A stretch of 8,091 nt of DNA from Mucilaginibacter sp. (GCA_014376655.1 JACMRC010000338.1:1-8091), one strand, 5' to 3'; shown: positions 1 through 6,945, counted from the stretch's first letter. Made by a program: numbers and translations. Notes: generated by a model from the sequence alone, not told the origin.

Positions 1-261
1 AGCTTTAAACTAAACATTACAGATTTTGAATCGGCGGGCGACCGCGGTAAGTCTGGCTACACTTTTAACATTACCATGGAAAACGGTAAGGTAACCAACA
101 ACATCAGCGGATCTGCAGTGGCCCGCGACTTGTACGAGGCCCTTAAAACCGATGACCTGATCAAAGAGATGTTGAAAGATAAAGCCATCAAAATAAGCGT
201 TGGCAAATCGTTTTTATTAAGCATAAAAACCACCCATATCTCTGCTTATAAAGAAGCATAG
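1..261 (+). CDS. C-terminal fragment of an unrecognised protein (5' end outside window)
   Basis: The frame is open from base 1 to a TAG stop at 259-261 and encodes the last 86 residues. An ATG at 76 exists, but in-frame coding upstream (beginning SFKLNITDFES) reads as ordinary protein, so the gene very probably starts outside the window and 76 is an internal Met. The visible part looks like a beta-rich stretch (about residues 1-35, ending TFNITMENGKV) followed by a charged helix (ARDLYEALKTDDLIKEMLKD) and a final strand pair (KISVGKSFLLSIKTT). No transmembrane segment or catalytic motif is visible. I do not recognise the family and assign no function. It converges on the leftward gene at 278-619, with 16 bp between stop codons. 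The low confidence concerns identity; that it is coding is fairly sure. Confidence 0.6.
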   Translation, partial: SFKLNITDFESAGDRGKSGYTFNITMENGKVTNNISGSAVARDLYEALKTDDLIKEMLKDKAIKISVGKSFLLSIKTTHISAYKEA

Positions 262-277
262 TCACCAACTCATAACA

Positions 278-619
278 TTAGTCAAGACCTGGAGCTAACA
301 GCTCCGGGTTTACTGTACCATCATTTTCGTGGGTTATCTTGGCCAGGTCGTAATGCATCTCGCCATTAATATCTTTGCCCCTTATCTGGCCCTTATCATA
401 TAAATGTGTTAGCACCTGTTTGGTAATAGCTACTAATTGTTCGGTTTTTATACCGGGTTGTAATGCCTCCAACTTTTCAATCACCATAACGGCCGATCCC
501 TCGCCTATTTGTGCCAGGGCATAAATTATTTTATTTTCCTCAGTATCAGCTTCAATATATTCCGAAGGGATATGCAATGGTTTATATTCTTCACGAAAAT
601 CTTCGTCTGTCATGCTCAT
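278..619 (-). CDS. small hypothetical protein, winged-helix-like (113 aa)
   Basis: This encodes 113 residues, acidic at the N terminus, with no signal peptide or membrane segment, so it is probably cytoplasmic. Residues 27-52 (ENKIIYALAQIGEG...) and 58-78 (a helix ending THLYDKGQI) form two or three amphipathic helices. They are followed by a turn-rich RGKDINGEMHYDLAKI (80-95) that looks like the beta-hairpin wing of a winged-helix fold. This fold call is my reading of the pattern, not a recognised family, and the DNA-binding residues are uncertain. A second Met two codons later (613) is an equally possible start; neither has a clear Shine-Dalgarno sequence, as is usual in Bacteroidota. Its last ten codons overlap the hairpin at 285-311. 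It is divergent from the glycine-rich protein gene at 907, so a role in controlling that spacer is possible but unsupported. Confidence 0.7.
   Translation of the reverse strand: MSMTDEDFREEYKPLHIPSEYIEADTEENKIIYALAQIGEGSAVMVIEKLEALQPGIKTEQLVAITKQVLTHLYDKGQIRGKDINGEMHYDLAKITHENDGTVNPELLAPGLD
285..311 (+). terminator. 12-bp hairpin just past the first gene's stop (possible U-tract-less terminator)
   Basis: Bases 285-296 pair with 300-311 around a 3-nt loop (aac). The core GGAGCT/AGCTCC is perfect, and the outer half adds six pairs. Two of the twelve pairs are G-U wobbles (286/310 and 290/306). In the opposite-strand RNA these become C-A mismatches, so the fold favours the rightward transcript. 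It begins 24 nt after the stop of the 1-261 gene and lies in the last codons of the convergent gene. Only three T follow inside the stem and there is no U tract, so it may stabilise a 3' end or pause polymerase rather than act as a classical terminator. Confidence 0.35.
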
Positions 620-724
620 GGCCTTAGTTGTTTGCTGTGACAGACCAATGATAATGCCAAGAAATTATTAGCGGTAAATTTTTTTAGCGACCTCTAATTG
701 CCCTATATTCTTTTTCTGGATACT

Positions 725-775
725 GTTAATCTAAATTAACTCTGTTAAGCAATAACGCCGCCTACTAATAAGTAG
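725..775. promoter_or_regulatory. two inverted repeats in the divergent spacer (operator candidates)
   Basis: GTTAAT-ctaa-ATTAAC (725-740) is a perfect 6-bp dyad with a 4-bp spacer, and a further GTTAA follows at 744-748. CTACT-aata-AGTAG (762-775) is a perfect 5-bp dyad with a 4-bp spacer, ending two bases before the TTTG at 778. Their position between divergent genes fits regulator binding sites, but in AT-rich DNA short dyads arise by chance and no known regulator motif is recognised. Confidence 0.25.
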
Positions 776-777
776 AC

Positions 778-809
778 TTTGTCAATAATTGGTAAAGTTG
801 GTACGGTTT
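778..809 (+). promoter_or_regulatory. weak Bacteroidota-type promoter candidate for the gene at 907
   Basis: TTTG at 778-781 is followed after 20 bp by TACGGTTT at 802-809. The Bacteroidota primary sigma consensus is TTTG or TTG near -33 and TAnnTTTG near -7; the second element matches at six of eight positions. An alternative -7 element, TATATTTT at 815-822, matches at seven of eight but has no well-spaced -33 partner. Either would leave an untranslated leader of about 80-90 nt. Confidence 0.25.
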
Positions 810-823
810 TAACTTATATTTTA

Positions 824-852
824 TCACGGCATTAAACCGTGACCCGTTTTTT
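824..852 (+). terminator. leader hairpin plus T6, attenuator-like
   Basis: TCACGG (824-829) pairs perfectly with CCGTGA (837-842) across a 7-nt loop. After four bases (cccg) comes a run of six T (847-852). This resembles a short intrinsic terminator in the leader of the gene at 907. The stem has only six pairs and the T run is offset by 4 nt, so termination may be weak or absent. An upstream arm at 803-812 could pair with 832-840 and exclude this hairpin, but only if transcription starts before about 803. Confidence 0.3.
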
Positions 853-906
853 AGTCTATATCAATAACAGCCCTAAAAAGGACTGACTAATTATAAAATC
901 AAAAAT

Positions 907-2184
907 ATGAAAAGGGGATATCAGTATTTAATGTTAACAGGCTTAGGTGGATTGTTATGTCTGTTCCTATCTGTTTCTGCTAATGCTCAACGTGGTGGCG
1001 GACATTCTGATGGTGGCGGTGGCCGTTCAGGGGGTGGCCAAAGTTTTTCGCGCGGAGGCGGCGGAGGTGGATTTTCAGGTGGGGGCCGTTCTTCCGGCGG
1101 ATTTTCTGGCGGTGGCCAGAGTTATTCACGCGGCAGCTCAGGTGGCGGTCGTGATTATGGTGGCGGGCAAGTAAGCGGTGGTTTTTCGCGCGGCCAGTCT
1201 TCAAATAGTTATAATGGTGGTGGCCGTAGTTACGGTGGTGGCCAGGTAAGTGGTGGTTTTTCAAGGGGACGCAGTACCAATGGTTTTAGCTCACCTCAAA
1301 CTCAAAGTTTCCAACGTGGCAGTGCATATAGCCGTGGCGGGTCATACGGTGGTTCGCCTACTTTCCGCAGGGCTAATCCCGGCAGTTACCGTGGTGGATA
1401 CCGTGGTAGCTATGGCGGCGGATACCGTGGTAGCGTCTCTATACTTGGCGGGTTTTCTCGCGGCGGGCACTACTATGGGGGTGGTTATGGCCGTCCGTAT
1501 TCATACGGGGGCGGCAGCAGTAGCTACCGTTACAGCCCATGGTCAAACCGTGGCGGGTACTATTACAACCGCGGCTTTTACGGCAGCTCGTACTATCCAC
1601 GTTTAGGTTTTAGCTTAGGTGTATTGCCTTATGGCTATTATCCATTTGCTTGGGGCAATGATCGTTTTTACTACAGCGGCGGTTATTTTTATCAGTATGA
1701 TAACAACCAATATACTGTAGTTGAGCCACCTATAGGGGCGATGGTAAATTCATTACCAAGCAATGCACAGGCTATTACAATTAACGGCCAGGAGTTTTAT
1801 GAGTTAAACGGTGTTTATTACACTGCAATAACCAGGGATGATGGGTCTGTTGCATACCAGGTAGCAGGTAAAGACGGTAAATTAGATACTTACTCAAGCC
1901 CTGAAAATGGTTACGCACCAGAGAACGATGGTTACACTGGCAGACAAAACAATGGTGGCGGTGCAGTAAATGCCCAACCCATGGATGATGTTGATCAGGA
2001 TATTGCGATGCCTGAAATTGGCGACTTGTTTTACAGCCTGCCAACTGATAGCCGCAAAATAAAGATCCAGGGACAAAACTATTTTGTATCGCCTGATGAT
2101 TATTACTACCAGGAAACCCGCGACCAAAAAGGCGAAAAAGCTTATAAGGTTATGGGCACCCCAGACAATGCACCGGGCAACTAA
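907..2184 (+). CDS. secreted glycine-rich protein with duplicated DUF6515-like module
   Basis: This 425-residue protein has an N-terminal signal peptide: basic MKRGYQY, hydrophobic core to about residue 23, and an ANA-Q cleavage site after residue 27. There is no lipobox. Residues 28-235 are low complexity, rich in Gly, Ser, Arg and aromatics, with recurring GGGQ-S-FSRG and YRG(G/S)Y units. Residues 240-324 carry the DUF6515 pattern known from Bacteroidota and Proteobacteria (NDRFYYSGGYFYQY, then VVEPPIGAMVNSLP, then NGQEFYELNGVYY). Its core recurs at 369-420 (PEIGDLFYSLP...IQGQNYF...DYYYQETRD...AYKV). The family's function is unknown; an envelope or surface structural role is inferred from secretion and composition. 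The ATG at 907 is preceded by an A-rich leader without Shine-Dalgarno, and the signal peptide begins exactly there. It is monocistronic, ending at the terminator at 2204. The strong glycine bias leaves spurious open frames on both strands within it. Confidence 0.9.
   Translation: MKRGYQYLMLTGLGGLLCLFLSVSANAQRGGGHSDGGGGRSGGGQSFSRGGGGGGFSGGGRSSGGFSGGGQSYSRGSSGGGRDYGGGQVSGGFSRGQSSNSYNGGGRSYGGGQVSGGFSRGRSTNGFSSPQTQSFQRGSAYSRGGSYGGSPTFRRANPGSYRGGYRGSYGGGYRGSVSILGGFSRGGHYYGGGYGRPYSYGGGSSSYRYSPWSNRGGYYYNRGFYGSSYYPRLGFSLGVLPYGYYPFAWGNDRFYYSGGYFYQYDNNQYTVVEPPIGAMVNSLPSNAQAITINGQEFYELNGVYYTAITRDDGSVAYQVAGKDGKLDTYSSPENGYAPENDGYTGRQNNGGGAVNAQPMDDVDQDIAMPEIGDLFYSLPTDSRKIKIQGQNYFVSPDDYYYQETRDQKGEKAYKVMGTPDNAPGN
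1141..1290 (+). repeat. tandem 75-bp (25-residue) repeat in the glycine-rich region
   Basis: Residues 79-103 and 104-128 of the protein at 907-2184 are two adjacent copies of a 25-residue unit, GGGR(D/S)YGGGQVSGGFSRG(Q/R)S followed by a more variable tail. The copies are 1141-1215 and 1216-1290. The DNA copies differ at many third positions (for example GGTGGCGGGCAA against GGTGGTGGCCAG), so the duplication is not recent and the amino-acid pattern has been kept. Confidence 0.8.
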
Positions 2185-2203
2185 TAATATATTTTAACAA
2201 TGC

Positions 2204-2253
2204 AAAAATCCCCCCCCCCCAATTTTACAGTGTAAAGTCGGGGGGATTTTTTT
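2204..2253. terminator. bidirectional intrinsic terminator with C11 tract
   Basis: AAAAAT plus CCCCCC (2204-2215) pairs perfectly with GGGGGG plus ATTTTT (2240-2251), giving a 12-bp stem. The right arm runs into a T7 tract (2247-2253) and the left arm starts with A5, so it can terminate transcripts from both sides. It lies 19 bp after the stop of the rightward gene at 907-2184 and just past the end of the leftward operon ending at 2271. The loop contains five further C of the C11 run (2210-2220) and a small nested stem, TTTAC (2224-2228) with GTAAA (2232-2236). Confidence 0.9.
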
Positions 2254-2270
2254 ATCAAATCTATGCTTAG

Positions 2271-5200
2271 TTAGTGAAGAGCTATCGCCAGTTTTAAATG
2301 CAGGTTGGCACCAAAATGTTCGGCATCCAGTTTAAGCACTTCGGTAAACGCAGACTTAGCTTCGTTTAACTGTTGTAAACCAAGGTAACCAAGCCCCTGT
2401 ATATACCCGCAATGCGCTTTGTTGCGGATATCAAGATCATCATCAAAAATCAACAGGTTTGGTAATGATACCGCGAAGTAATCTATCTTAACCTCATCAT
2501 TTAAATGCTGTTGGCCAAATTGTACCAGTTTGTTAAATATGGTTGATGCTTTAGCTCCTTCGCCTAATTTTTGCCCTGCCAGGCCCTGGTAAAATATCTT
2601 ATCGGGCTGCTGGTCGTTATAAAATATGGCTGCCGATGGTTCGGTTAAACCTGCGGTGGCTTTATGGAAACATTGTTGGGCTTGCGCGATATCGTTTAAT
2701 CCCTCATAAGCACATCCTAACCAATAAAATATATCATTTTCGGCAGCACCAAAAAGCTTGCCTTCGCCCAAATTATGTGGGTAAACTTGTGCCTGCTGTA
2801 ATAAAGTAATAGCCATATCAAACTCCTTATTATTCAGTTTTTGGCGAGCAAGTTCTACCAGGCTATAAATATATTGGCCCGATGCTTTACCTTCTCCCCC
2901 TTCCCACGGATGAAACTGCCGCTGGCTGATTAGTGCTAATGCTTTTCCGTTGTCGCCTAAAAAGTTATAAATGGCTGCACGTTCCAGGTAAATATCATCA
3001 CGCTCCAAAGTTGTAGCTAAGTTATCTTCCAGCAATTGCAATCTATCCGCAGGTGCCTTGTTTAAACATTTGTATAATTGATCTAACTCCATCAATACGC
3101 GCGCATCGGTTTTATCCAATTCAAAAGCCCTCTCAAAATAAGCAAGCGCTTTAGCCTGCTCATTGTGTTTGTTAAAGTAGGCGATAGCCAAGTTTCGTAA
3201 CACTGTCGGAAAAGTATCATCCAGCTGCGCCGATGCTTCCCAACCAATAATAGCTTCGTTATATTGGAGTTTATCATACCATAAATTACCGAGGTAATAT
3301 GGAGCTTTGGCATCTGCCGGGTTTAATTGCGATGCAGTTTGCAACACCACAATATCTTCTAACCTATCAGGGAAACACAGGTAGGAATCGGCAACAGCAG
3401 CTTGTTTAAAAAGCGCCAGTGCCTGATCTGTATTGCCTGATTTTTGCTGAAAATAAGCCAGGTAGTAATATATCATCGGGCTGGTTTCGGCACTCGCAAC
3501 AGCGTGCAGCAGCAAATCATAAGCTTCGGTATATAACCCGGCGGCGGCATAATCAAGCGCGTATTCAATAAAGTTTTGGTACCAACCTCTCGATAGTTTC
3601 AGCAAAGTATCTAAGTGTATTTGGCCCCCTCCGGATGTCTGTTTGGCTAAATATAATTCAAACAAAGCACCCAGGTTAAAGGCATCACGGGTTAGCGCAT
3701 ATTCTGCTATCGCGATAGCATCATCCAATTTACCAAGTTTGCGGTAAGCCGCTGATTTCAACACATAGGCTTTACTGTTATTAGCATTTCGATCAATGGC
3801 CGACTGAATATGATCCAACGCCAACTCATAATCGCGATTCATCAGATCAAGTTGCGCTACCATAAAATAGCCGCTATCCTTCCACGCATTGCTCCACGTA
3901 GCTTTATAAAATGCCTCGTAGGCTTCCTGGTTCTTTTCTTGAAATTTTAATGATAGCCCTAAATTATAATAAGGTTCGCTATCGTACGGGTTTGGGTTAC
4001 GTTGTATGCTCGTCTCCACTGCTTTGCGAAAATACGGCTCGCTTTTAGCAAACTGTCCTCTGCGTAAATACCATAATCCTAAAGCATTATTACTGCGGAT
4101 ATCCCCCGCATCACGCCGCAGAGCCTCTTCATAATAAGGCACAGGGCTATAAGTAGCATGGCGATACTGTTCTAAATGCTGGCCTGTTAAAAACAGTTGT
4201 TCTATATGTTCTATCTCGTGTGGTAACAAGGCTGGCTTTGCGGCCTCGGGCGTATTATTAAGCTTATTGTTTGCGGGGTCGTACTTTAATAATTCTTTTC
4301 CCTGCGGGGATGTAATGGTTAGCAGCAACCGGTTTTCATCTATATTGGCTGCGTTGATATTTTTGACGTAAACTTGCTCAGGAATTATATCAGTTACTTC
4401 TTCCAAAAGGGTCTTATCCTCGTAACTCAATTTTATCTTTAAACCCTTTTGTTCACCGGTAACATATACTTTAAGTTCGATAACACCACTGGCATAATTA
4501 AGCGCTAATAAAATATCCTTACTGGCATTTTTAATAACCCCCAACTCGCGGTAAGGCATAAAGTATTGGGTAAAATGCTTTTCCTCGTTTGGCATTAACC
4601 AGCTAAAGTCGGGTTGGTTGTCGGTAAACATACCCGTCATTAGCTCTATGTAAGGGCCGTCCTCATCGGTTAGGTTGCGGTCCCAGGCCTGGCCGAAATC
4701 GCTGTGCCCCCAGGTCCATTGCTTTTTACCCGGCGATACATGGTGATTAGCCACGTGCAATAATCCGCCCTGCGTATCATGTTCGTATCCGCCTACAAAA
4801 TCATAAGCAGAATTAATAGCCATATATGATGTTGGCACCGGGATATTTTTATACCGTGATATATCCGTCCCCGGCGAATAATCTACCTTATAATAGGTTC
4901 CTGTAGCTATTGGGAATGTTGATACATCGCGCTTGCCGTGATCAAATACGGCGTTCACATCAGGCGGAAAAACCGACTGGTAATCATCGTTTACTTTAAC
5001 CGCCGGGTTGGCCCACCATAAAAAGGTTTGCGGCAGCGCTGAGCGATTAAATAGTTTGGCTTTTATTTCGATATACGCTTTGTCCGGATATAGCGTAAAA
5101 CCCGTCATTCCCTTGGTGTGGAACATGCGCTCTAACTCATTTGTCCAGATGGTTTTGCTGCCGTCGGCGTTCTCTTCTATTTTATAGTCGATAGGCTCGA

Positions 5201-5588
5201 ATGTACTTGGCCTGTGGTGTTGTGGCCAGTTAAACTCAATCCCGCCTGAGATCCACGGACCGGTAAGGCCCACCAATGCAGGTTTTATCACCCGGTTATA
5301 ATATACAAAATGGCGCTCACGAATCTTGTCATAAGCCATCTGGATGCGGCCACCTAACTCAGGCAGTATCATTATTTTGATGTATTTATTTTCAAGGAAC
5401 AGACTTATATATTCTTTGTCTTCTTTCTCGTCGTAAATCTTTTCAATCACAGGGTTAGGGTAAACCTTACCGCTACTACCCTGGTACACCCGTTTCTCAA
5501 AAAACATGGGGTTTTTATCGGGCTTGCCTATGCCATAGGTAGGTATAGTTACTTTTTCTTCCCAAATGTTTACATATTTATCGCTCAT
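2271..5588 (-). CDS. DUF5107 domain protein with C-terminal TPR array (1105 aa)
   Basis: This is a large protein without signal peptide or membrane segments, so probably cytoplasmic. Residues about 40-350 form a DUF5107 domain, a galactose-mutarotase-like beta-sandwich. Visible marks are ILPELGGRIQMAYDK (74-88), GGIEFNWPQHHRPSTFEP (115-132), QWTWGHSDFGQAWDR (290-304) and GPYIELMTGMFTDNQPDFSW (311-330). Residues 360-440 look like a second beta domain. From about 495 to the end come many TPR-like helix pairs, for example 539-564, 604-635, 705-734, 762-790, 795-825, 951-980 and 1061-1088. Among them lie the paired motifs HPWEGGEGK (893-901) and NLGEGK (939-944). The gene starts 13 bp after the stop of the sugar symporter gene and is last in the operon, ending at the shared terminator. 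The biochemical role of this family is not known to me. Mutarotase, glycosidase or sugar-sensing scaffold are all possible; the His pair 124/125 and Glu315 are candidate pocket residues by analogy only. Confidence 0.92.
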   Translation of the reverse strand: MSDKYVNIWEEKVTIPTYGIGKPDKNPMFFEKRVYQGSSGKVYPNPVIEKIYDEKEDKEYISLFLENKYIKIMILPELGGRIQMAYDKIRERHFVYYNRVIKPALVGLTGPWISGGIEFNWPQHHRPSTFEPIDYKIEENADGSKTIWTNELERMFHTKGMTGFTLYPDKAYIEIKAKLFNRSALPQTFLWWANPAVKVNDDYQSVFPPDVNAVFDHGKRDVSTFPIATGTYYKVDYSPGTDISRYKNIPVPTSYMAINSAYDFVGGYEHDTQGGLLHVANHHVSPGKKQWTWGHSDFGQAWDRNLTDEDGPYIELMTGMFTDNQPDFSWLMPNEEKHFTQYFMPYRELGVIKNASKDILLALNYASGVIELKVYVTGEQKGLKIKLSYEDKTLLEEVTDIIPEQVYVKNINAANIDENRLLLTITSPQGKELLKYDPANNKLNNTPEAAKPALLPHEIEHIEQLFLTGQHLEQYRHATYSPVPYYEEALRRDAGDIRSNNALGLWYLRRGQFAKSEPYFRKAVETSIQRNPNPYDSEPYYNLGLSLKFQEKNQEAYEAFYKATWSNAWKDSGYFMVAQLDLMNRDYELALDHIQSAIDRNANNSKAYVLKSAAYRKLGKLDDAIAIAEYALTRDAFNLGALFELYLAKQTSGGGQIHLDTLLKLSRGWYQNFIEYALDYAAAGLYTEAYDLLLHAVASAETSPMIYYYLAYFQQKSGNTDQALALFKQAAVADSYLCFPDRLEDIVVLQTASQLNPADAKAPYYLGNLWYDKLQYNEAIIGWEASAQLDDTFPTVLRNLAIAYFNKHNEQAKALAYFERAFELDKTDARVLMELDQLYKCLNKAPADRLQLLEDNLATTLERDDIYLERAAIYNFLGDNGKALALISQRQFHPWEGGEGKASGQYIYSLVELARQKLNNKEFDMAITLLQQAQVYPHNLGEGKLFGAAENDIFYWLGCAYEGLNDIAQAQQCFHKATAGLTEPSAAIFYNDQQPDKIFYQGLAGQKLGEGAKASTIFNKLVQFGQQHLNDEVKIDYFAVSLPNLLIFDDDLDIRNKAHCGYIQGLGYLGLQQLNEAKSAFTEVLKLDAEHFGANLHLKLAIALH

Positions 5589-5601
5589 GGTAACAGGTAG
5601 C

Positions 5602-6945
5602 CTAATGTCTTATTAAATTGTCTTCCAGTTCCTCCAAAGTCTGTCCCTTGGTTTCTTTAACTTTTGTTTTGATAAATAAAAATCCGCAGAAACAAATAAC
5701 TGCGTACAGGTAGAACGGACCGTAAGTGCCTAATATCTTAGCCAAAATTGGGAACGTAAACACCAATATAAAATAAGCGCCCCATAATGATACTACGGCT
5801 ACGGTTGATGCCTCGCTACGGATTTTATTAGGAAAGATCTCTGATATCAGTACCCAGGTAATAGGTGCAATAGAAGTAGCGTAAACGCTAATAGCAACTA
5901 ATACCAAAATAGATATGATACCTGCCGAAAGTTGGTTTTGCAATGCAAATGCTAACGCGATATAAAGTATAGAAAGACCTAACGACCCTATCAGCATCAA
6001 TGGCCTACGACCCAATTTATCAACCTGCCACATCGCCAACAACGTAAATAGCAAGTTTACAATCCCGATAGATACCGTTTCAAACAACTGCTGATTAAGG
6101 CTTGATCCTACCGAGGCAAATATGGTTGAGGTATAATTAAACACCACGTTTATCCCGCAAAACTGCTGGAACACTGCGAGTGTAATACCTACCAATACAG
6201 CCGGTCGCACACTTTTTTCGAACACGGCTTTATAGCTTAGTTTAGTATTGCCGGTTAATGATTTTTCTATCGCTTTTAGTGTAGTCTCAACAAAAGCTGG
6301 CGCACCAATTTTGTTTAAAACCTGTTTGGCTTTTTCGGGTTGGCCGGCTTTCATTAACCAGCGCGGGCTTTCAGGCAGCCAAAGCACCCCTACCAAAAAT
6401 ATCACGGATGGAATTACACCCAATCCAAACATCCATCGCCAGGCATCAACGCCGGTATCTGCCAGGAAATAGTTACATAGGTTGGTTATCAAAATACCCA
6501 ATACAACCGTTAATTGGTTAATGGCAACATTGCGGCCACGCACGGCAGCCGGCGAGATCTCGGCAATGTACATTGGGCAAAGCATAGATGCCATACCCAC
6601 ACCAATGCCTGCTGCAAAACGCATTATAACAAAATATACTAATCCTTTTGATAGGGCGATGCCGAGGGATGAGATAGCAAATATTAATGCAGCCACCATA
6701 AGACCGGGCCTGCGGCCATACTTTTCTGCAATCCTGCCTGCAATTAAGCAGCCTACTATGCAGCCCAAGGCTAAAGAGCCGGTAAGGAATCCCTCCCACA
6801 CAGGGTCCAGTAAAAACTCTTTGCGCAAAAATGGCAATGCGCCCGATATCACCGCAAAATCAAACCCGAACAGGTAACCGCCCAGTGCCGATATAAAAGA
6901 GATGCCGATGATGTAAACGCTGTTAAACGGTTTGGTTTGTTCCAT
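5602..6945 (-). CDS. sugar porter family MFS transporter (sugar:H+ symporter)
   Basis: This 447-residue inner-membrane protein has 12 predicted transmembrane segments and the full sugar porter (TC 2.A.1.1) signature set: GYLFGFDFAVISGA in TM1 (23-36), RIAEKYGRRPG (71-81), MYIAEISPAAVRGR (125-138), PESPRWL (191-197), QQFCGINVVFNY (260-271), DKLGRRPLM (309-317), ITWVLISEIFPNKIRSEA (362-379) and a C-terminal ETKGQTLEELE (431-441). Compared with E. coli XylE from memory, Asp29 matches XylE Asp27, Arg109 matches Arg133 and Trp364 matches Trp392. Retention of the TM1 Asp argues for proton symport rather than facilitated diffusion. Length is normal. The substrate cannot be read from sequence; the GH97 neighbour suggests a hexose or pentose such as galactose, glucose or L-arabinose. 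It starts 12 bp after the GH97 stop, with no Shine-Dalgarno, and is probably co-transcribed. An xylE-like name would overstate specificity. Confidence 0.95.
   Translation of the reverse strand: MEQTKPFNSVYIIGISFISALGGYLFGFDFAVISGALPFLRKEFLLDPVWEGFLTGSLALGCIVGCLIAGRIAEKYGRRPGLMVAALIFAISSLGIALSKGLVYFVIMRFAAGIGVGMASMLCPMYIAEISPAAVRGRNVAINQLTVVLGILITNLCNYFLADTGVDAWRWMFGLGVIPSVIFLVGVLWLPESPRWLMKAGQPEKAKQVLNKIGAPAFVETTLKAIEKSLTGNTKLSYKAVFEKSVRPAVLVGITLAVFQQFCGINVVFNYTSTIFASVGSSLNQQLFETVSIGIVNLLFTLLAMWQVDKLGRRPLMLIGSLGLSILYIALAFALQNQLSAGIISILVLVAISVYATSIAPITWVLISEIFPNKIRSEASTVAVVSLWGAYFILVFTFPILAKILGTYGPFYLYAVICFCGFLFIKTKVKETKGQTLEELEDNLIRH

Noticed and set aside
76..78. ATG as start of the first rightward gene
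   Set aside because: The frame is open to base 1 with ordinary coding content and no promoter-like spacer, so a start outside the window is more likely. A short gene starting here cannot be fully excluded.
620..906. Possible small RNA or extra gene in the divergent spacer
   Set aside because: I find no open frame with coding character and no recognisable riboswitch or RNA fold beyond the short hairpin reported. The spacer is AT-rich and looks regulatory.
980..1606. Several open frames in other phases and on the minus strand across the glycine-rich gene (up to 118 codons)
   Set aside because: They arise from the GGN-rich codon pattern, give His- or Val/Ala-rich low-complexity proteins, and have no plausible start context. 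The 425-codon frame has a clear signal peptide and a recognisable domain.
6482..6877. 131-codon plus-strand open frame antisense to the MFS transporter gene
   Set aside because: The frame it opposes contains every sugar porter motif in order. The antisense product is rich in Pro, Ile and Thr without domain features and looks like a codon-bias shadow.
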